Shown piece by piece: positions 1 through 7,345 of a stretch of 9,877 bases of DNA. The stretch is from Microcoleaceae cyanobacterium UBA11344 (GTDB taxonomy: Bacteria > Cyanobacteriota > Cyanobacteriia > Cyanobacteriales > Microcoleaceae), in contig DMYK01000478.1 in the NCBI GenBank assembly GCA_003483675.1, positions 1-9,877 on the forward strand, given 5' to 3'. A program made the position numbers and the translations under genes. Position 1 is the first letter of the stretch, and each line of letters starts with the position of its first letter. The notes beneath the pieces were generated by a model. The model saw nothing but the letters and a program-made list of their open reading frames with translations. It searched no databases and was not told the DNA's origin.

Positions 1-3000
1 TATCAAAGTGCATTCGGAATCAGGAATGATTTAGCCGAATGTTTGCAGCAGTTACAAACCACAGGAAATATATCAAATTTCCCTTTGGGGACTCAAGACA
101 TTTCCGATCATTTTCAAATCCCGCAAAAACTCTATGGACGCGAGGCAGAAATTGAGACATTAATCACTGCTTTTGAGCGAGTAGCTAACCCCCCTGAATC
201 CCCCCTTGCTAAGGGGGGACTAGGGGGGGTTGAAATGATGTTGGTGGCTGGTTATTCTGGCATTGGCAAATCTGCACTCGTACAAGAACTTTATCAACCC
301 ATTACCAAAGCACGCGGCTATTTTATCTCTGGTAAATTTGACCAGTTTCAACGAAATATTCCCTACTCGGCTGTTGTTTATGCCTTCCAAGAATTAGTGC
401 GACAACTGTTAACAGAAACCGCAACAAAACTCAAGCTTTGGCGAGAAAAACTTTTAACTGCTCTCGGAGTTAACGGACAAATTATTATTGATGTCATTCC
501 CCAAGTTGAACTGATTATTGGCAAGCAAATAAAAGTTCCACAGTTGGGAGGAACGGAGGCACAAAACCGCTTTAATTTAGTCTTGGGTAACTTTATCCGT
601 GCATTTTGTTCTCCCGAACATCCCCTAGTTATCTTTCTGGATGATTTGCAGTGGGCAGATGCCGCTACCCTCAAATTAATCCAACTGATGATGACAGATT
701 CAGATACACAATACTTGTTTTTAATTGGCGCATATCGGGATAACGAAGTCAGTCCAACTCATCCCTTAATGATGACACTGGAAGACATTAAGAAGGCAAA
801 TTCAGCAACATCATCTCTACAAAATCTGGAAATTGATCAACTCACTTTTACGAAAATTAACCAAATTAACTTAGCACCTTTGGCTGTAGAACATATTAGC
901 CAACTTATGGCGGATACTTTGTACAGCAACAGGGAATCTGTCAAACCTTTAGCAGAAATGGTGGTGACAAAAACTCGCGGCAATCCTTTTTTTGTGAATG
1001 AGTTCTTAAAAACCTTGTATGCCGAGGGATTGCTGAAATTTCAACATCCTCAATCTTCCCTGATTTCGAGAGACAAAAAAGGAGAAACTAGAGGATTTTG
1101 GCAATGGGATGTGTCTCAGATTGAAGCTTTAGGGATTACAGATAATGTGGTGGAATTAATGATTGGCAAACTGAAAAAATTGCCTGAAGCCACACAAAAT
1201 GTCTTGCAATTAGCAGCTTGTATCGGGTCAGAATTTGACTTAAATACTCTCGCGGTGATCTGCGAAGAAACAGCAGCCAAGGTATTTGATGATCTCCGAG
1301 AGGCTTTGCAATCTGGGTTAATTTTATCACGTTCTGAATTAGACGAACAATTGTTAATTCAAAATTATCAATTTTTACACGATCGGGTTCAACAAGCAGC
1401 TTATGAGATCATACCAGAATTCAAAAAGCAGAAAACTCATTTAAAAATCGGGAGATTGCTGCTAGCTAATACACCATCAGATTTAATCGCAGATCATATT
1501 TTTGATATTGTCAACCAATTAAATCAAGCCCGTAATTCCATTGATAATCCTTCGGAAAAAACGACTTTAGCTGAATTAAATTTAATCGCGGGGCGCAAAG
1601 CAAAATCTAGCATTGCTTACGAGCCGGCTGTCCAATACTTAACTATCGGCTTAGAACTTTTATCTATTGATAGTTGGCAAACTAATTATGAATTAACTCT
1701 CGCCATCTATGAAGCCGCCGCCGAAACTGCATACCTGAATGGTAACTTTGAAGAAATGGAAAAAATGGTAGAAATTGTTTTGCAAGCAGCCAAAACTATT
1801 TTGGAAAAAGTCAAAGTATATGAAGTTAAAATGCAGGCTAACATTACTCAAACCAGACTATTAGAGGCTACCAAAATTGGGCTACAAGCCCTGCATTTAC
1901 TAGGGATCAGTTTGCCCGAATCGCCTACCCCAGATGAGATTAAACAAGTATTCTTAGAAACCAAGGCTTTATTAGTTGATAAAAGCGAGGTAGATTTATT
2001 AAATTTACCACCGCTAACGGATACCAACAAGTTAGCAGCCATGAGGATATTATCAATTCTCTTTGGCCCGATATTTTTAGCTACACCCGCCCTATTGCCA
2101 TTCATCCCCTGTCAACAGGTACAATTATCGCTCCAATATGGCCATAATTCTCATTCTGCCCTGGGTTATGCCAATTACGCGATCGTTTTAAACGGATTAT
2201 TACAAGAAATTGATTCTGCTTATCAATTTGGACAACTAGCTTTAAAGTTATTATCTCAGGTAAATTCTTCAGAGATTAAGGGCAGAATTCTTAACCAAGT
2301 TGCCGCATTTACTATTCATGGTAAGGCTCATGTGAGAGATACTTTCGCCCTGCTTTTAGAGGCATATCAAAGTAGCCTAGAAAATGGAGATTTAGAATTT
2401 GTTGGCTATGCTGCTATGAATAGATGTCAATATTTTTACTTGGGTAGTGAAGAATTGATTTTGGTAGAAAAGGAGATGGAAAATTATTGTCATGCTTTGG
2501 CTAAATTTAACTTGCAAACAGCATTAAATTATAATCAAATTTTTTGGCAGTCAGTTCTTAATTTAAGCTCTCCTGGGTCAAATCCTGGTTGTTTAATAGG
2601 TAAGGCTTGTAATGAACAGCAGATGCTACCAATGCTGTTGGCTGCTAATGATCGCTTTGGCATTTTTAGTTTATATTTACACAAATTGATTCTCAGTTAT
2701 TTGTTTAATGATTATACTGAAGCCTTGAAAAATACGCTGCAAGCTGAAAAATATGTCGATGGGGCGACGGGAATTTTCAGTGTCCCTGTTTTCTATTTTT
2801 ATGATTCCTTAGCGCTACTAGCTATCTATTCATCTATCACTAATCTTGATGAACAAGAATTATTGCTACTGAAAGTTAAAAACAATCAAGAAAAAATGAA
2901 AATATGGGCGCATTATGCTCCGATGAATTACTTGCATAAATTCGATTTAGTTGCAGCGGAACAACATCGGATCTTAGGTGAAGATATGTCAGCAATGGAT

Positions 3001-4635
3001 TTGTACGATCGCGCTATTGACAAGGCTAGAAAGAATCATTATATCAACGATGAAGCTTTAGCGTGCGAACTGGCTGCCAAGTTTTGGTTAGCTCAAGGTA
3101 AAGAAAGGTTTGCGAGTTCCTATATAAATGATGCTCGCTACGCCTATACTCGCTGGGGAGCAACAGCAAAGGTTAAAGATTTAGAAGCAAGATACCCGAA
3201 ATTAATATCTAAAGTTGCAGCGGCTACTCGAATTATTGACACTAACAGGACAACAACCAGGATTAATACTGGGACGAATTCGGGAGAAGTTTTAGATTTA
3301 GCAACAGTAATCAAAGCTTCTCAAGCTATTTCTGGGGTAATTTTACTAGAGCAATTATTACCTAATTTGATGAAAATTATGCTCGAAAATGCCGGGGCAC
3401 AAGTTGGTTTTATCATTTTAAAATCTCAGGAAAAATTGCTGATTGAAGCTGAAGGGGCTGTAGATTCAGAACAAGTCAAAGTTTTACAGTCAATCAATAT
3501 TGAAAATAGCGAACAACTGCCACTAGGTGTGATCCAATATGTGGCGAGAACTCAGGAAGATGTGGTTTTATCAGACGCTACAAAGGAGGGAGTTTTTACC
3601 AAGGAACCCTATATTGTCAAAAATCAGCCGAAGTCAGTTTTATGTGCTCCTATTATTAATCAAGGCAAACTGCTCGGCATTCTGTACCTAGAAAATAACC
3701 TGACTACGGGGGTATTTACCCCAGATAGATTGGAAGTCTTAAAAATCTTATCCTCCCAAGCCGCTATTTCGATCGAAAATGCCCGACTCTATCAAAACTT
3801 AGAAGATAAAGTCGAAGAACGCACGGCTCAATTAGCTCAAGCTAATCAAGAAATTAGCACTCTTAATGAAATGCTCAAAAAAGACAATCTGCGCATGGGT
3901 GCGGAACTCGATATTGTCAAACAATTGCAACAAATGGTGTTACCTAAACAGTCGGAATTAGAGGCGATTGAAGGATTAGAAATTGCGGGATATATGGAAC
4001 CGGCTGATGAAGTGGGCGGCGATTACTACGACGTATTACAACAGGATGGAAGAGTAAAAATTAGCATTGGCGATGTTACTGGACATGGTTTAGAAAGTGG
4101 TGTGTTGATGATTATGGCACAAACGGCTGTCAGGACGCTTCAGAAAATGAACGAAACAGATCCAGTGAAGTTTTTAGATGTCCTCAACCAGACTCTTTAT
4201 GATAATCTTCAACGCATGGACTCCGGTAAAAACATGAGTCTAGCTATCTTAGATTATGCCGGAGGTGTACTGAAATTAAGCGGACAACATGAGGAAATGA
4301 TTGTGGTGCGCGCTGATGGAAAATTGGAGTGCATAGATACGATGGATTTAGGCTTTCCCATTGGCTTAGTAGAAGAGATTGGCGACTTTATTGCTCAAGC
4401 AGAAGTGCTGTTAAATCCTGGGGATGTGGTGGTGCTTTATACTGATGGAATTCCTGAAGCTTTTGATATTAATAAGGCGCAGTACGGATTAGAAAGACTG
4501 TGGCAAGTGGTGGTTGACAATCATCTGCGATCGGCCCAAGAAATTCGGGAAGCTGTGATTGATGATGTGCGGCAATATATTGGGGTTCAGAGGGTTTTTG
4601 ATGATATTACTTTGGTGGTTATCAAGCAGAAATAG
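1..4635 (+). CDS. Giant signalling protein, 3' part: AAA ATPase - TPR-like - GAF - SpoIIE/PP2C phosphatase (5' truncated by window)
   Basis: The frame is open from base 1 (it begins YQSAFGIRNDLAECLQQL), so a TTG at 43 is not the real start; 1544 residues are visible. The opening resembles the linker that follows an N-terminal Ser/Thr kinase in cyanobacterial kinase-ATPase proteins, so a kinase is probably missing upstream (inference). Seen in order: ATPase entry motif LYGRE (about residue 44); Walker A GYSGIGKS (84-91); Walker B LVIFLDD ending at D214-D215; the family hallmark FLHDRVQQAAY (about 458-468); a long helical TPR-like region (about 500-1080); a GAF domain (about 1110-1260); a coiled coil (about 1262-1320); and a SpoIIE-type phosphatase (about 1327-1544). 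The phosphatase keeps its metal-binding motifs GGDYYD (D1341), GDVTGHG (D1358), YTDG (D1482) and FDD (D1534-D1535), so it looks active. Many relatives end in a histidine kinase instead. The GAF ligand and phosphoprotein target are unknown. A palindromic repeat is inserted in frame just before Walker A. Confidence 0.93.
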   Translation, partial: YQSAFGIRNDLAECLQQLQTTGNISNFPLGTQDISDHFQIPQKLYGREAEIETLITAFERVANPPESPLAKGGLGGVEMMLVAGYSGIGKSALVQELYQPITKARGYFISGKFDQFQRNIPYSAVVYAFQELVRQLLTETATKLKLWREKLLTALGVNGQIIIDVIPQVELIIGKQIKVPQLGGTEAQNRFNLVLGNFIRAFCSPEHPLVIFLDDLQWADAATLKLIQLMMTDSDTQYLFLIGAYRDNEVSPTHPLMMTLEDIKKANSATSSLQNLEIDQLTFTKINQINLAPLAVEHISQLMADTLYSNRESVKPLAEMVVTKTRGNPFFVNEFLKTLYAEGLLKFQHPQSSLISRDKKGETRGFWQWDVSQIEALGITDNVVELMIGKLKKLPEATQNVLQLAACIGSEFDLNTLAVICEETAAKVFDDLREALQSGLILSRSELDEQLLIQNYQFLHDRVQQAAYEIIPEFKKQKTHLKIGRLLLANTPSDLIADHIFDIVNQLNQARNSIDNPSEKTTLAELNLIAGRKAKSSIAYEPAVQYLTIGLELLSIDSWQTNYELTLAIYEAAAETAYLNGNFEEMEKMVEIVLQAAKTILEKVKVYEVKMQANITQTRLLEATKIGLQALHLLGISLPESPTPDEIKQVFLETKALLVDKSEVDLLNLPPLTDTNKLAAMRILSILFGPIFLATPALLPFIPCQQVQLSLQYGHNSHSALGYANYAIVLNGLLQEIDSAYQFGQLALKLLSQVNSSEIKGRILNQVAAFTIHGKAHVRDTFALLLEAYQSSLENGDLEFVGYAAMNRCQYFYLGSEELILVEKEMENYCHALAKFNLQTALNYNQIFWQSVLNLSSPGSNPGCLIGKACNEQQMLPMLLAANDRFGIFSLYLHKLILSYLFNDYTEALKNTLQAEKYVDGATGIFSVPVFYFYDSLALLAIYSSITNLDEQELLLLKVKNNQEKMKIWAHYAPMNYLHKFDLVAAEQHRILGEDMSAMDLYDRAIDKARKNHYINDEALACELAAKFWLAQGKERFASSYINDARYAYTRWGATAKVKDLEARYPKLISKVAAATRIIDTNRTTTRINTGTNSGEVLDLATVIKASQAISGVILLEQLLPNLMKIMLENAGAQVGFIILKSQEKLLIEAEGAVDSEQVKVLQSINIENSEQLPLGVIQYVARTQEDVVLSDATKEGVFTKEPYIVKNQPKSVLCAPIINQGKLLGILYLENNLTTGVFTPDRLEVLKILSSQAAISIENARLYQNLEDKVEERTAQLAQANQEISTLNEMLKKDNLRMGAELDIVKQLQQMVLPKQSELEAIEGLEIAGYMEPADEVGGDYYDVLQQDGRVKISIGDVTGHGLESGVLMIMAQTAVRTLQKMNETDPVKFLDVLNQTLYDNLQRMDSGKNMSLAILDYAGGVLKLSGQHEEMIVVRADGKLECIDTMDLGFPIGLVEEIGDFIAQAEVLLNPGDVVVLYTDGIPEAFDINKAQYGLERLWQVVVDNHLRSAQEIREAVIDDVRQYIGVQRVFDDITLVVIKQK
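187..231. repeat. Palindromic C/G-run repeat inserted in frame in the ATPase domain
   Basis: The left arm (187-207, two C-runs) and right arm (211-231, two G-runs) pair around a GCT loop, leaving one internal mismatch zone (TGAAT against ACTA). It is read as NPPESPLAKGGLGG, a peptide signature of a palindrome widely scattered in cyanobacterial genomes. It sits between the entry helix (TAFERVA) and the beta strand EMMLVAG that leads into Walker A. The frame is kept, so the protein should tolerate it as a surface loop. Confidence 0.85.
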
Positions 4636-4656
4636 AGTTGAAAATCCCCTGGAGCA

Positions 4657-4709
4657 CTCGGCGGTTGAAACCGCGTCTACATAAACGAAGTTTGCCTCCG
4701 CAGACTAAG
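4657..4709. repeat. Double-hairpin interspersed repeat downstream of the phosphatase gene
   Basis: The first hairpin is GCGGTT-GA-AACCGC (4661-4674). The second is AGTTTGC-CTCC-GCAGACT (4689-4706), with one G-T wobble pair. The order 'GCGGTTGAAACCGC, CTAC, AAACGAAG, GCAGACTAA' matches a cyanobacterial interspersed repeat recalled from experience, not from a search. Lying 25 bp after the stop codon, it could weaken read-through, but there is no T-run, so it is not called a terminator. Confidence 0.7.
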
Positions 4710-4720
4710 AGATACAGCGT

Positions 4721-4809
4721 ATTCCAGGTTTATGAAGTAGGGACAGGGCAATGCCCTGTCCCTAGGGCAGGGATAGATCGATCTGGGGTGTCCTTCATAA
4801 ACATGGAAT
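4721..4809. repeat. MITE-like element: 17-bp terminal inverted repeats around a perfect palindrome
   Basis: The outer arms 4721-4737 and 4793-4809 are inverted copies with one mismatch in 17. The similarity fades outward for several more bases. Inside lies a perfect 12-bp inverted repeat with a 1-nt centre, AGGGACAGGGCA / TGCCCTGTCCCT (4739-4763). No open reading frame of note is present. The nested layout suggests a small non-autonomous element or a composite of two repeat families. It ends about 48 bp before the kinase-FGE start codon. Confidence 0.7.
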
Positions 4810-4810
4810 C

Positions 4811-4819
4811 TGCTATATT
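4811..4819 (+). promoter_or_regulatory. Possible extended -10 element for the kinase-FGE gene
   Basis: TG-C-TATATT matches an extended -10 (TGnTATAAT) with one mismatch in the hexamer. No clear -35 stands at 16-18 bp upstream. It begins 2 bp after the right arm of the inverted-repeat element, so the repeat may shape this promoter. This rests on pattern only. Confidence 0.35.
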
Positions 4820-4846
4820 TGTATAAACGGGAAAATGAAATGCGAT

Positions 4847-4852
4847 GAGGAG
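4847..4852 (+). promoter_or_regulatory. Shine-Dalgarno site of the kinase-FGE gene
   Basis: GAGGAG stands 5 bp before the ATG at 4858 and fixes that start. The protein from this ATG begins directly with the first zinc-ribbon cysteines, which supports it. Confidence 0.75.
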
Positions 4853-4857
4853 TCTTT

Positions 4858-6630
4858 ATGAGTCAGTGTCTTAATCCTGATTGCTTGTATCAAAACCTAC
4901 CGAGCGATAAATTCTGCCAAAAATGCGGTGATAAACTCCTATTGGGAGAAAGATATCGTGCTGTTAAATACATTTCTGAGGGTGGTTTTGGCCGTACCTT
5001 TAAGGCTATAGATGAACATCGACTTGATACGATTTGTGTGATTAAGCAGTTTCTTCCGCAACAACAAGGAAGTGCGGCTATTGCGAAAGCGACGGAGTTA
5101 TTTAAACAAGAAGCGGAGAGACTCCGAGATTTGGGTAAACATCCTCAAATTCCTGATTTATTGGCATCTTTTGAACAAGATAAGCGGCTTTATCTGGTAC
5201 AGGAATTTATAGACGGTGAGGATTTATTAAAAGAGTTAGATCAAAAGGGCAAATTTAGCGAAAAACAGATTGAGCAATTATTGACGGAATTGTTACCCGT
5301 GTTAGATTTTGTTCACAAGGAAAATGTTATTCACCGAGATATTAAACCTGATAATATCATTAGAAATCAGAAGGGTTCTCTTGTTTTAATTGACTTTGGG
5401 GTTTCTAAGCAATTGAGCGGCACTGTTTTGACGAGAATGGGTACTGTTACTGGTACTCCGGGTTATGCAGCACCCGAACAAATGCAAGGCCATGTTTTTC
5501 CAGCCAGTGATCTTTATAGTCTCGCGGTGACTTGCATTCGCTTATTAACGGGGTGTTTGCTCGAAGAGAAAAATGGGACTTGGGTTGATGAACTTTTTGA
5601 TCCGATGGAAATGCAATGGGTTTGGAGGCAGAAAAACGTTTCGATCGGCAATGATTTGGCCAAAGTCTTAGATAAAATGTTATCGTTTCCAGTGCGCGAT
5701 CGTTATCAATCAGCCACGGAAGTTTTACAAGCTCTTAATCCTGTCTCAATTCCTCCTACTCAAATATCAGCCCCACCATCACCAAAACCATCTCAACATC
5801 GATCGTTTACGGAAGACTTGGGGAATGGGGTGACAGTGGAAATGATCGCGATTCCTGGTGGTACATTTACAATGGGTGCGCCCACAAGTGAAGCCGAAAG
5901 TAGTGATAATGAAAGGCCTCAACATCGGGTGACAATTCAACCATTTTTCATGGGTAAATATGCCGCGACACAAGCTCAATGGAAAGCCGTCGCGAAATTA
6001 CCTAAAATTAAATATGACTTAAATCCCGATCCTTCTTGCTTCAAAGGTAACAATCGGCCTGTTGAGCAGGTTTCCTGGCGTGAGGCTGTGGAATTTTGTG
6101 CCAGATTATCTAAAAAAACTAGACGTAATTACCGCCTACCCAGTGAGGCGGAATGGGAATACGCGTGTCGCGCGGGTACGACGACACCTTTTCACTTTGG
6201 CGAAACAATTACCACCGATCAGGTTAACTATAACGGCAATTACACTTACGGTAATTCACCACAAGGTGAGTATCGGCAAGAAACGATTGATGTAGGCAGT
6301 TTTCCACCTAATGGCTTTGGTTTATACCAAATGCACGGCAACGTCTGGGAGTGGTGTGCTGATCCTTGGCACGGTAACTATGAAAAAGCACCTACGGATG
6401 GAAGTGTCTGGGATGAAAAATATAATGATAATCGCTATCAAAATAGCACTGATTTGTTAACAAAGTCAGGAAACGATAACAGAAATCGGCTGCTGCGCGG
6501 TGGCTCGTGGGTCGGTATTCCGCGGTATTGCCGCTCGGCCCTTCGCGTCGATCGTGCGCCGGGCACCCGCTACGTCAGCCTCGGTTTTCGTTTTGTCTGT
6601 GTGTGGCTGCGTGGACTTAATAGCCCTTGA
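4858..6630 (+). CDS. Zinc ribbon - Ser/Thr protein kinase - FGE-sulfatase (C-type lectin fold) fusion; candidate DGR target
   Basis: This is a 590-residue cytoplasmic protein with no signal peptide or membrane segment. Residues 1-30 form a zinc ribbon (C4, C9, C20, C23). Residues 33-300 form a Hanks-type kinase with glycine loop EGGFG (41-45), lysine K63, HRD catalytic loop (D161, K163, N166), DFG (D179) and APEQ (205-208), so it should phosphorylate Ser/Thr. A Pro/Ser linker (about 302-315) leads to an FGE/SUMF1-like domain (319 to about 585) with the motifs [30 protein letters not shown] and RGGSW...GFRF. True FGE uses a Cys pair; here C558 aligns with the second Cys, but the first position is G553, so formylglycine synthesis is unlikely and ligand binding is more plausible (inference). 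Residues 552-574 are encoded by a DNA stretch with the marks of a DGR variable region. The neighbour upstream on the same strand is also a signalling ATPase/phosphatase. Confidence 0.95.
   Translation: MSQCLNPDCLYQNLPSDKFCQKCGDKLLLGERYRAVKYISEGGFGRTFKAIDEHRLDTICVIKQFLPQQQGSAAIAKATELFKQEAERLRDLGKHPQIPDLLASFEQDKRLYLVQEFIDGEDLLKELDQKGKFSEKQIEQLLTELLPVLDFVHKENVIHRDIKPDNIIRNQKGSLVLIDFGVSKQLSGTVLTRMGTVTGTPGYAAPEQMQGHVFPASDLYSLAVTCIRLLTGCLLEEKNGTWVDELFDPMEMQWVWRQKNVSIGNDLAKVLDKMLSFPVRDRYQSATEVLQALNPVSIPPTQISAPPSPKPSQHRSFTEDLGNGVTVEMIAIPGGTFTMGAPTSEAESSDNERPQHRVTIQPFFMGKYAATQAQWKAVAKLPKIKYDLNPDPSCFKGNNRPVEQVSWREAVEFCARLSKKTRRNYRLPSEAEWEYACRAGTTTPFHFGETITTDQVNYNGNYTYGNSPQGEYRQETIDVGSFPPNGFGLYQMHGNVWEWCADPWHGNYEKAPTDGSVWDEKYNDNRYQNSTDLLTKSGNDNRNRLLRGGSWVGIPRYCRSALRVDRAPGTRYVSLGFRFVCVWLRGLNSP
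6487..6612 (+). other. Putative variable region (VR) of a diversity-generating retroelement
   Basis: Twelve codons at lectin-fold variable positions (residues 552-554, 557, 562, 564-566, 570, 572-574) all end in C or T: gtc ggt att, tat, ctt, gtc gat cgt, acc, tac gtc agc. All other codons from 6487 to 6612 lack adenine. The only six A's in 6487-6612 lie inside the twelve variable codons. GC is 78/117 in 6487-6603, against a clearly AT-richer gene body. This fits adenine mutagenesis of AAY (Asn) template codons, with 18 of 24 template adenines changed. The 3' A-free part (about 6580-6612, [11 protein letters not shown]) would be the initiation-of-mutagenic-homing (IMH) segment. The exact VR limits cannot be set without the template repeat, which is not in the window. 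Confidence 0.82.
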
Positions 6631-6678
6631 CACTTTTGCCCTTTTGTGCTATGCACTTCTTTCTTTTACACTCGCCCT

Positions 6679-6706
6679 CCCCGCGTAGCGGGGTCGATAT
6701 TTTTTT
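6679..6706 (+). terminator. GC hairpin plus T-run: terminator and/or DGR target hairpin
   Basis: CCCCGC (6679-6684), loop GTA, GCGGGG (6688-6693) gives six G-C pairs. A run of seven T's follows at 6700-6706 after a 6-nt gap. The gap is long for a textbook intrinsic terminator. A short GC hairpin just past the VR is also a known requirement for retrohoming in the Bordetella phage DGR, where it lies closer to the IMH than the roughly 65 bp seen here. Both roles remain open. Confidence 0.55.
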
Positions 6707-6736
6707 GGGGTCGAAAATCAATTTGCATTTATGGGT

Positions 6737-6796
6737 GGGGGCGGGTTGATGAGGGTAATCTGTGGGTGGGAAAATCGATGTGGAGAAAGCCCCTAC
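6737..6796. repeat. Diverged copy of the GGGGCGGGTT...GCCCCTAC interspersed repeat
   Basis: It starts GGGGCGGGTT and ends GCCCCTAC, with a similar length and a shared inner GTGGGT motif compared with the better copy at 7358-7416. Its right arm has lost the AACCC part, so the terminal stem is degenerate. Confidence 0.55.
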
Positions 6797-6807
6797 CGCG
6801 GTTTATT

Positions 6808-6997
6808 AGATGTAGGTTGGGTTGAGGTACGAAACCCAACTTATGGAAGATGTAGGTTGGGTTGAGGGACGAAACCCAACTGATCAAAGTTTGGTGTTGG
6901 GTTTTGCTGCGCTCAACCCAACCTACCCATCTGCACTACCCATCTGCACTTATGAAATTTTGGTGTTGGGTTTTGCTGCGCTCAACCCAACCTACCC
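6808..6997. repeat. Cluster of four GTTGGGTT...AACCCAAC hairpin repeats
   Basis: Two direct copies (6808-6840 and 6848-6880) differ by one base. They are followed by two copies in the opposite orientation (6890-6928 and 6959-6997) that are identical over 39 bp. Every copy carries its own 8-bp stem GTTGGGTT/AACCCAAC, with loops of about 9-11 nt, and opposite copies can also pair with each other. This is a common cyanobacterial dispersed repeat (recalled, not searched). No CRISPR is implied, since copies flip orientation and spacing is uneven. The long open frame here is repeat translation. Confidence 0.85.
6925..6950 (+). repeat. 13-bp perfect tandem duplication
   Basis: ACCCATCTGCACT occurs twice without a gap, between the two inverted-orientation copies of the repeat cluster. 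It looks like a small slippage duplication. Confidence 0.9.
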
Positions 6998-7033
6998 TTT
7001 TTCACTAGGCAAGAATTATCAATTATGTAGAAA

Positions 7034-7315
7034 ATGCTCAAAGATATTATCTCAGTTAAACCCTTAGAAGGCTATCAATTACATCTCAAATTTGAAGATG
7101 ATCGAGAGGGTGTTATTGACATCAGCAAACTCATCGAATTTACCGGAATCTTTTCCCCTTTGCAAGATTTGACTTACTTTAACCAAGTCAAACTTAATCC
7201 TGAATGGGGGACAATTTACTGGGAAAATGGAGCCGATTTTGATCCTGATATTTTGTACTCAATTATCACAGGTGAGCGAATCCCTACTTTTGAAAAAGAG
7301 TTTGTCGGGGGGTGA
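7034..7315 (+). CDS. DUF2442-like small protein
   Basis: This is a 93-residue soluble protein without signal or membrane segments. It begins MLKDIISVKPLEGYQLHLKF and continues DDREGVIDIS; the later stretch GIFSPLQD, FNQVKLNPEWGTIYWENGADFDPDILY matches the DUF2442 family pattern as I know it (a beta-strand start, a central 'L.D...F..V..' and 'G.i.Wp.gaDi.pd.LY'). The biochemical function of the family is unknown. It is often encoded beside a DUF4160 gene in a two-gene unit, but no partner is present here. The start is fixed by an in-frame TAG two codons upstream. No clear Shine-Dalgarno site is seen. It sits alone, 36 bp after a repeat cluster and between two copies of another repeat, so it may be a stranded member of a lost pair (inference). 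Confidence 0.8.
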   Translation: MLKDIISVKPLEGYQLHLKFEDDREGVIDISKLIEFTGIFSPLQDLTYFNQVKLNPEWGTIYWENGADFDPDILYSIITGERIPTFEKEFVGG

Positions 7316-7345
7316 AACCGCTCCTAAAGGCTCCTAAACGCAGAT

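Noticed and set aside
4638..4826. Open frame of 62 codons between the two signalling genes
   Set aside because: It is made entirely of palindromic repeats and promoter DNA, has no ribosome site and shows no protein motif.
6500..6688. Open frame overlapping the end of the kinase-FGE gene
   Set aside because: It is a shadow in another frame of the adenine-poor variable region, where stop codons are rare for compositional reasons.
6796..6807. CCGCGGT shared with the variable region, as a hint of a template repeat
   Set aside because: Only seven bases match and the flanks diverge at once; no A-rich copy of the variable region was found by eye on either strand of the window.
6808..6997. CRISPR-like array
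   Set aside because: Copies occur in both orientations, spacing varies, and units are internal palindromes of a dispersed family; there is no spacer pattern and no cas gene.
6822..7067. Open frame of 81 codons across the repeat cluster
   Set aside because: Its peptide repeats because the DNA repeats (VLGFAALNPTYP twice), and it overlaps the better-supported DUF2442 start.
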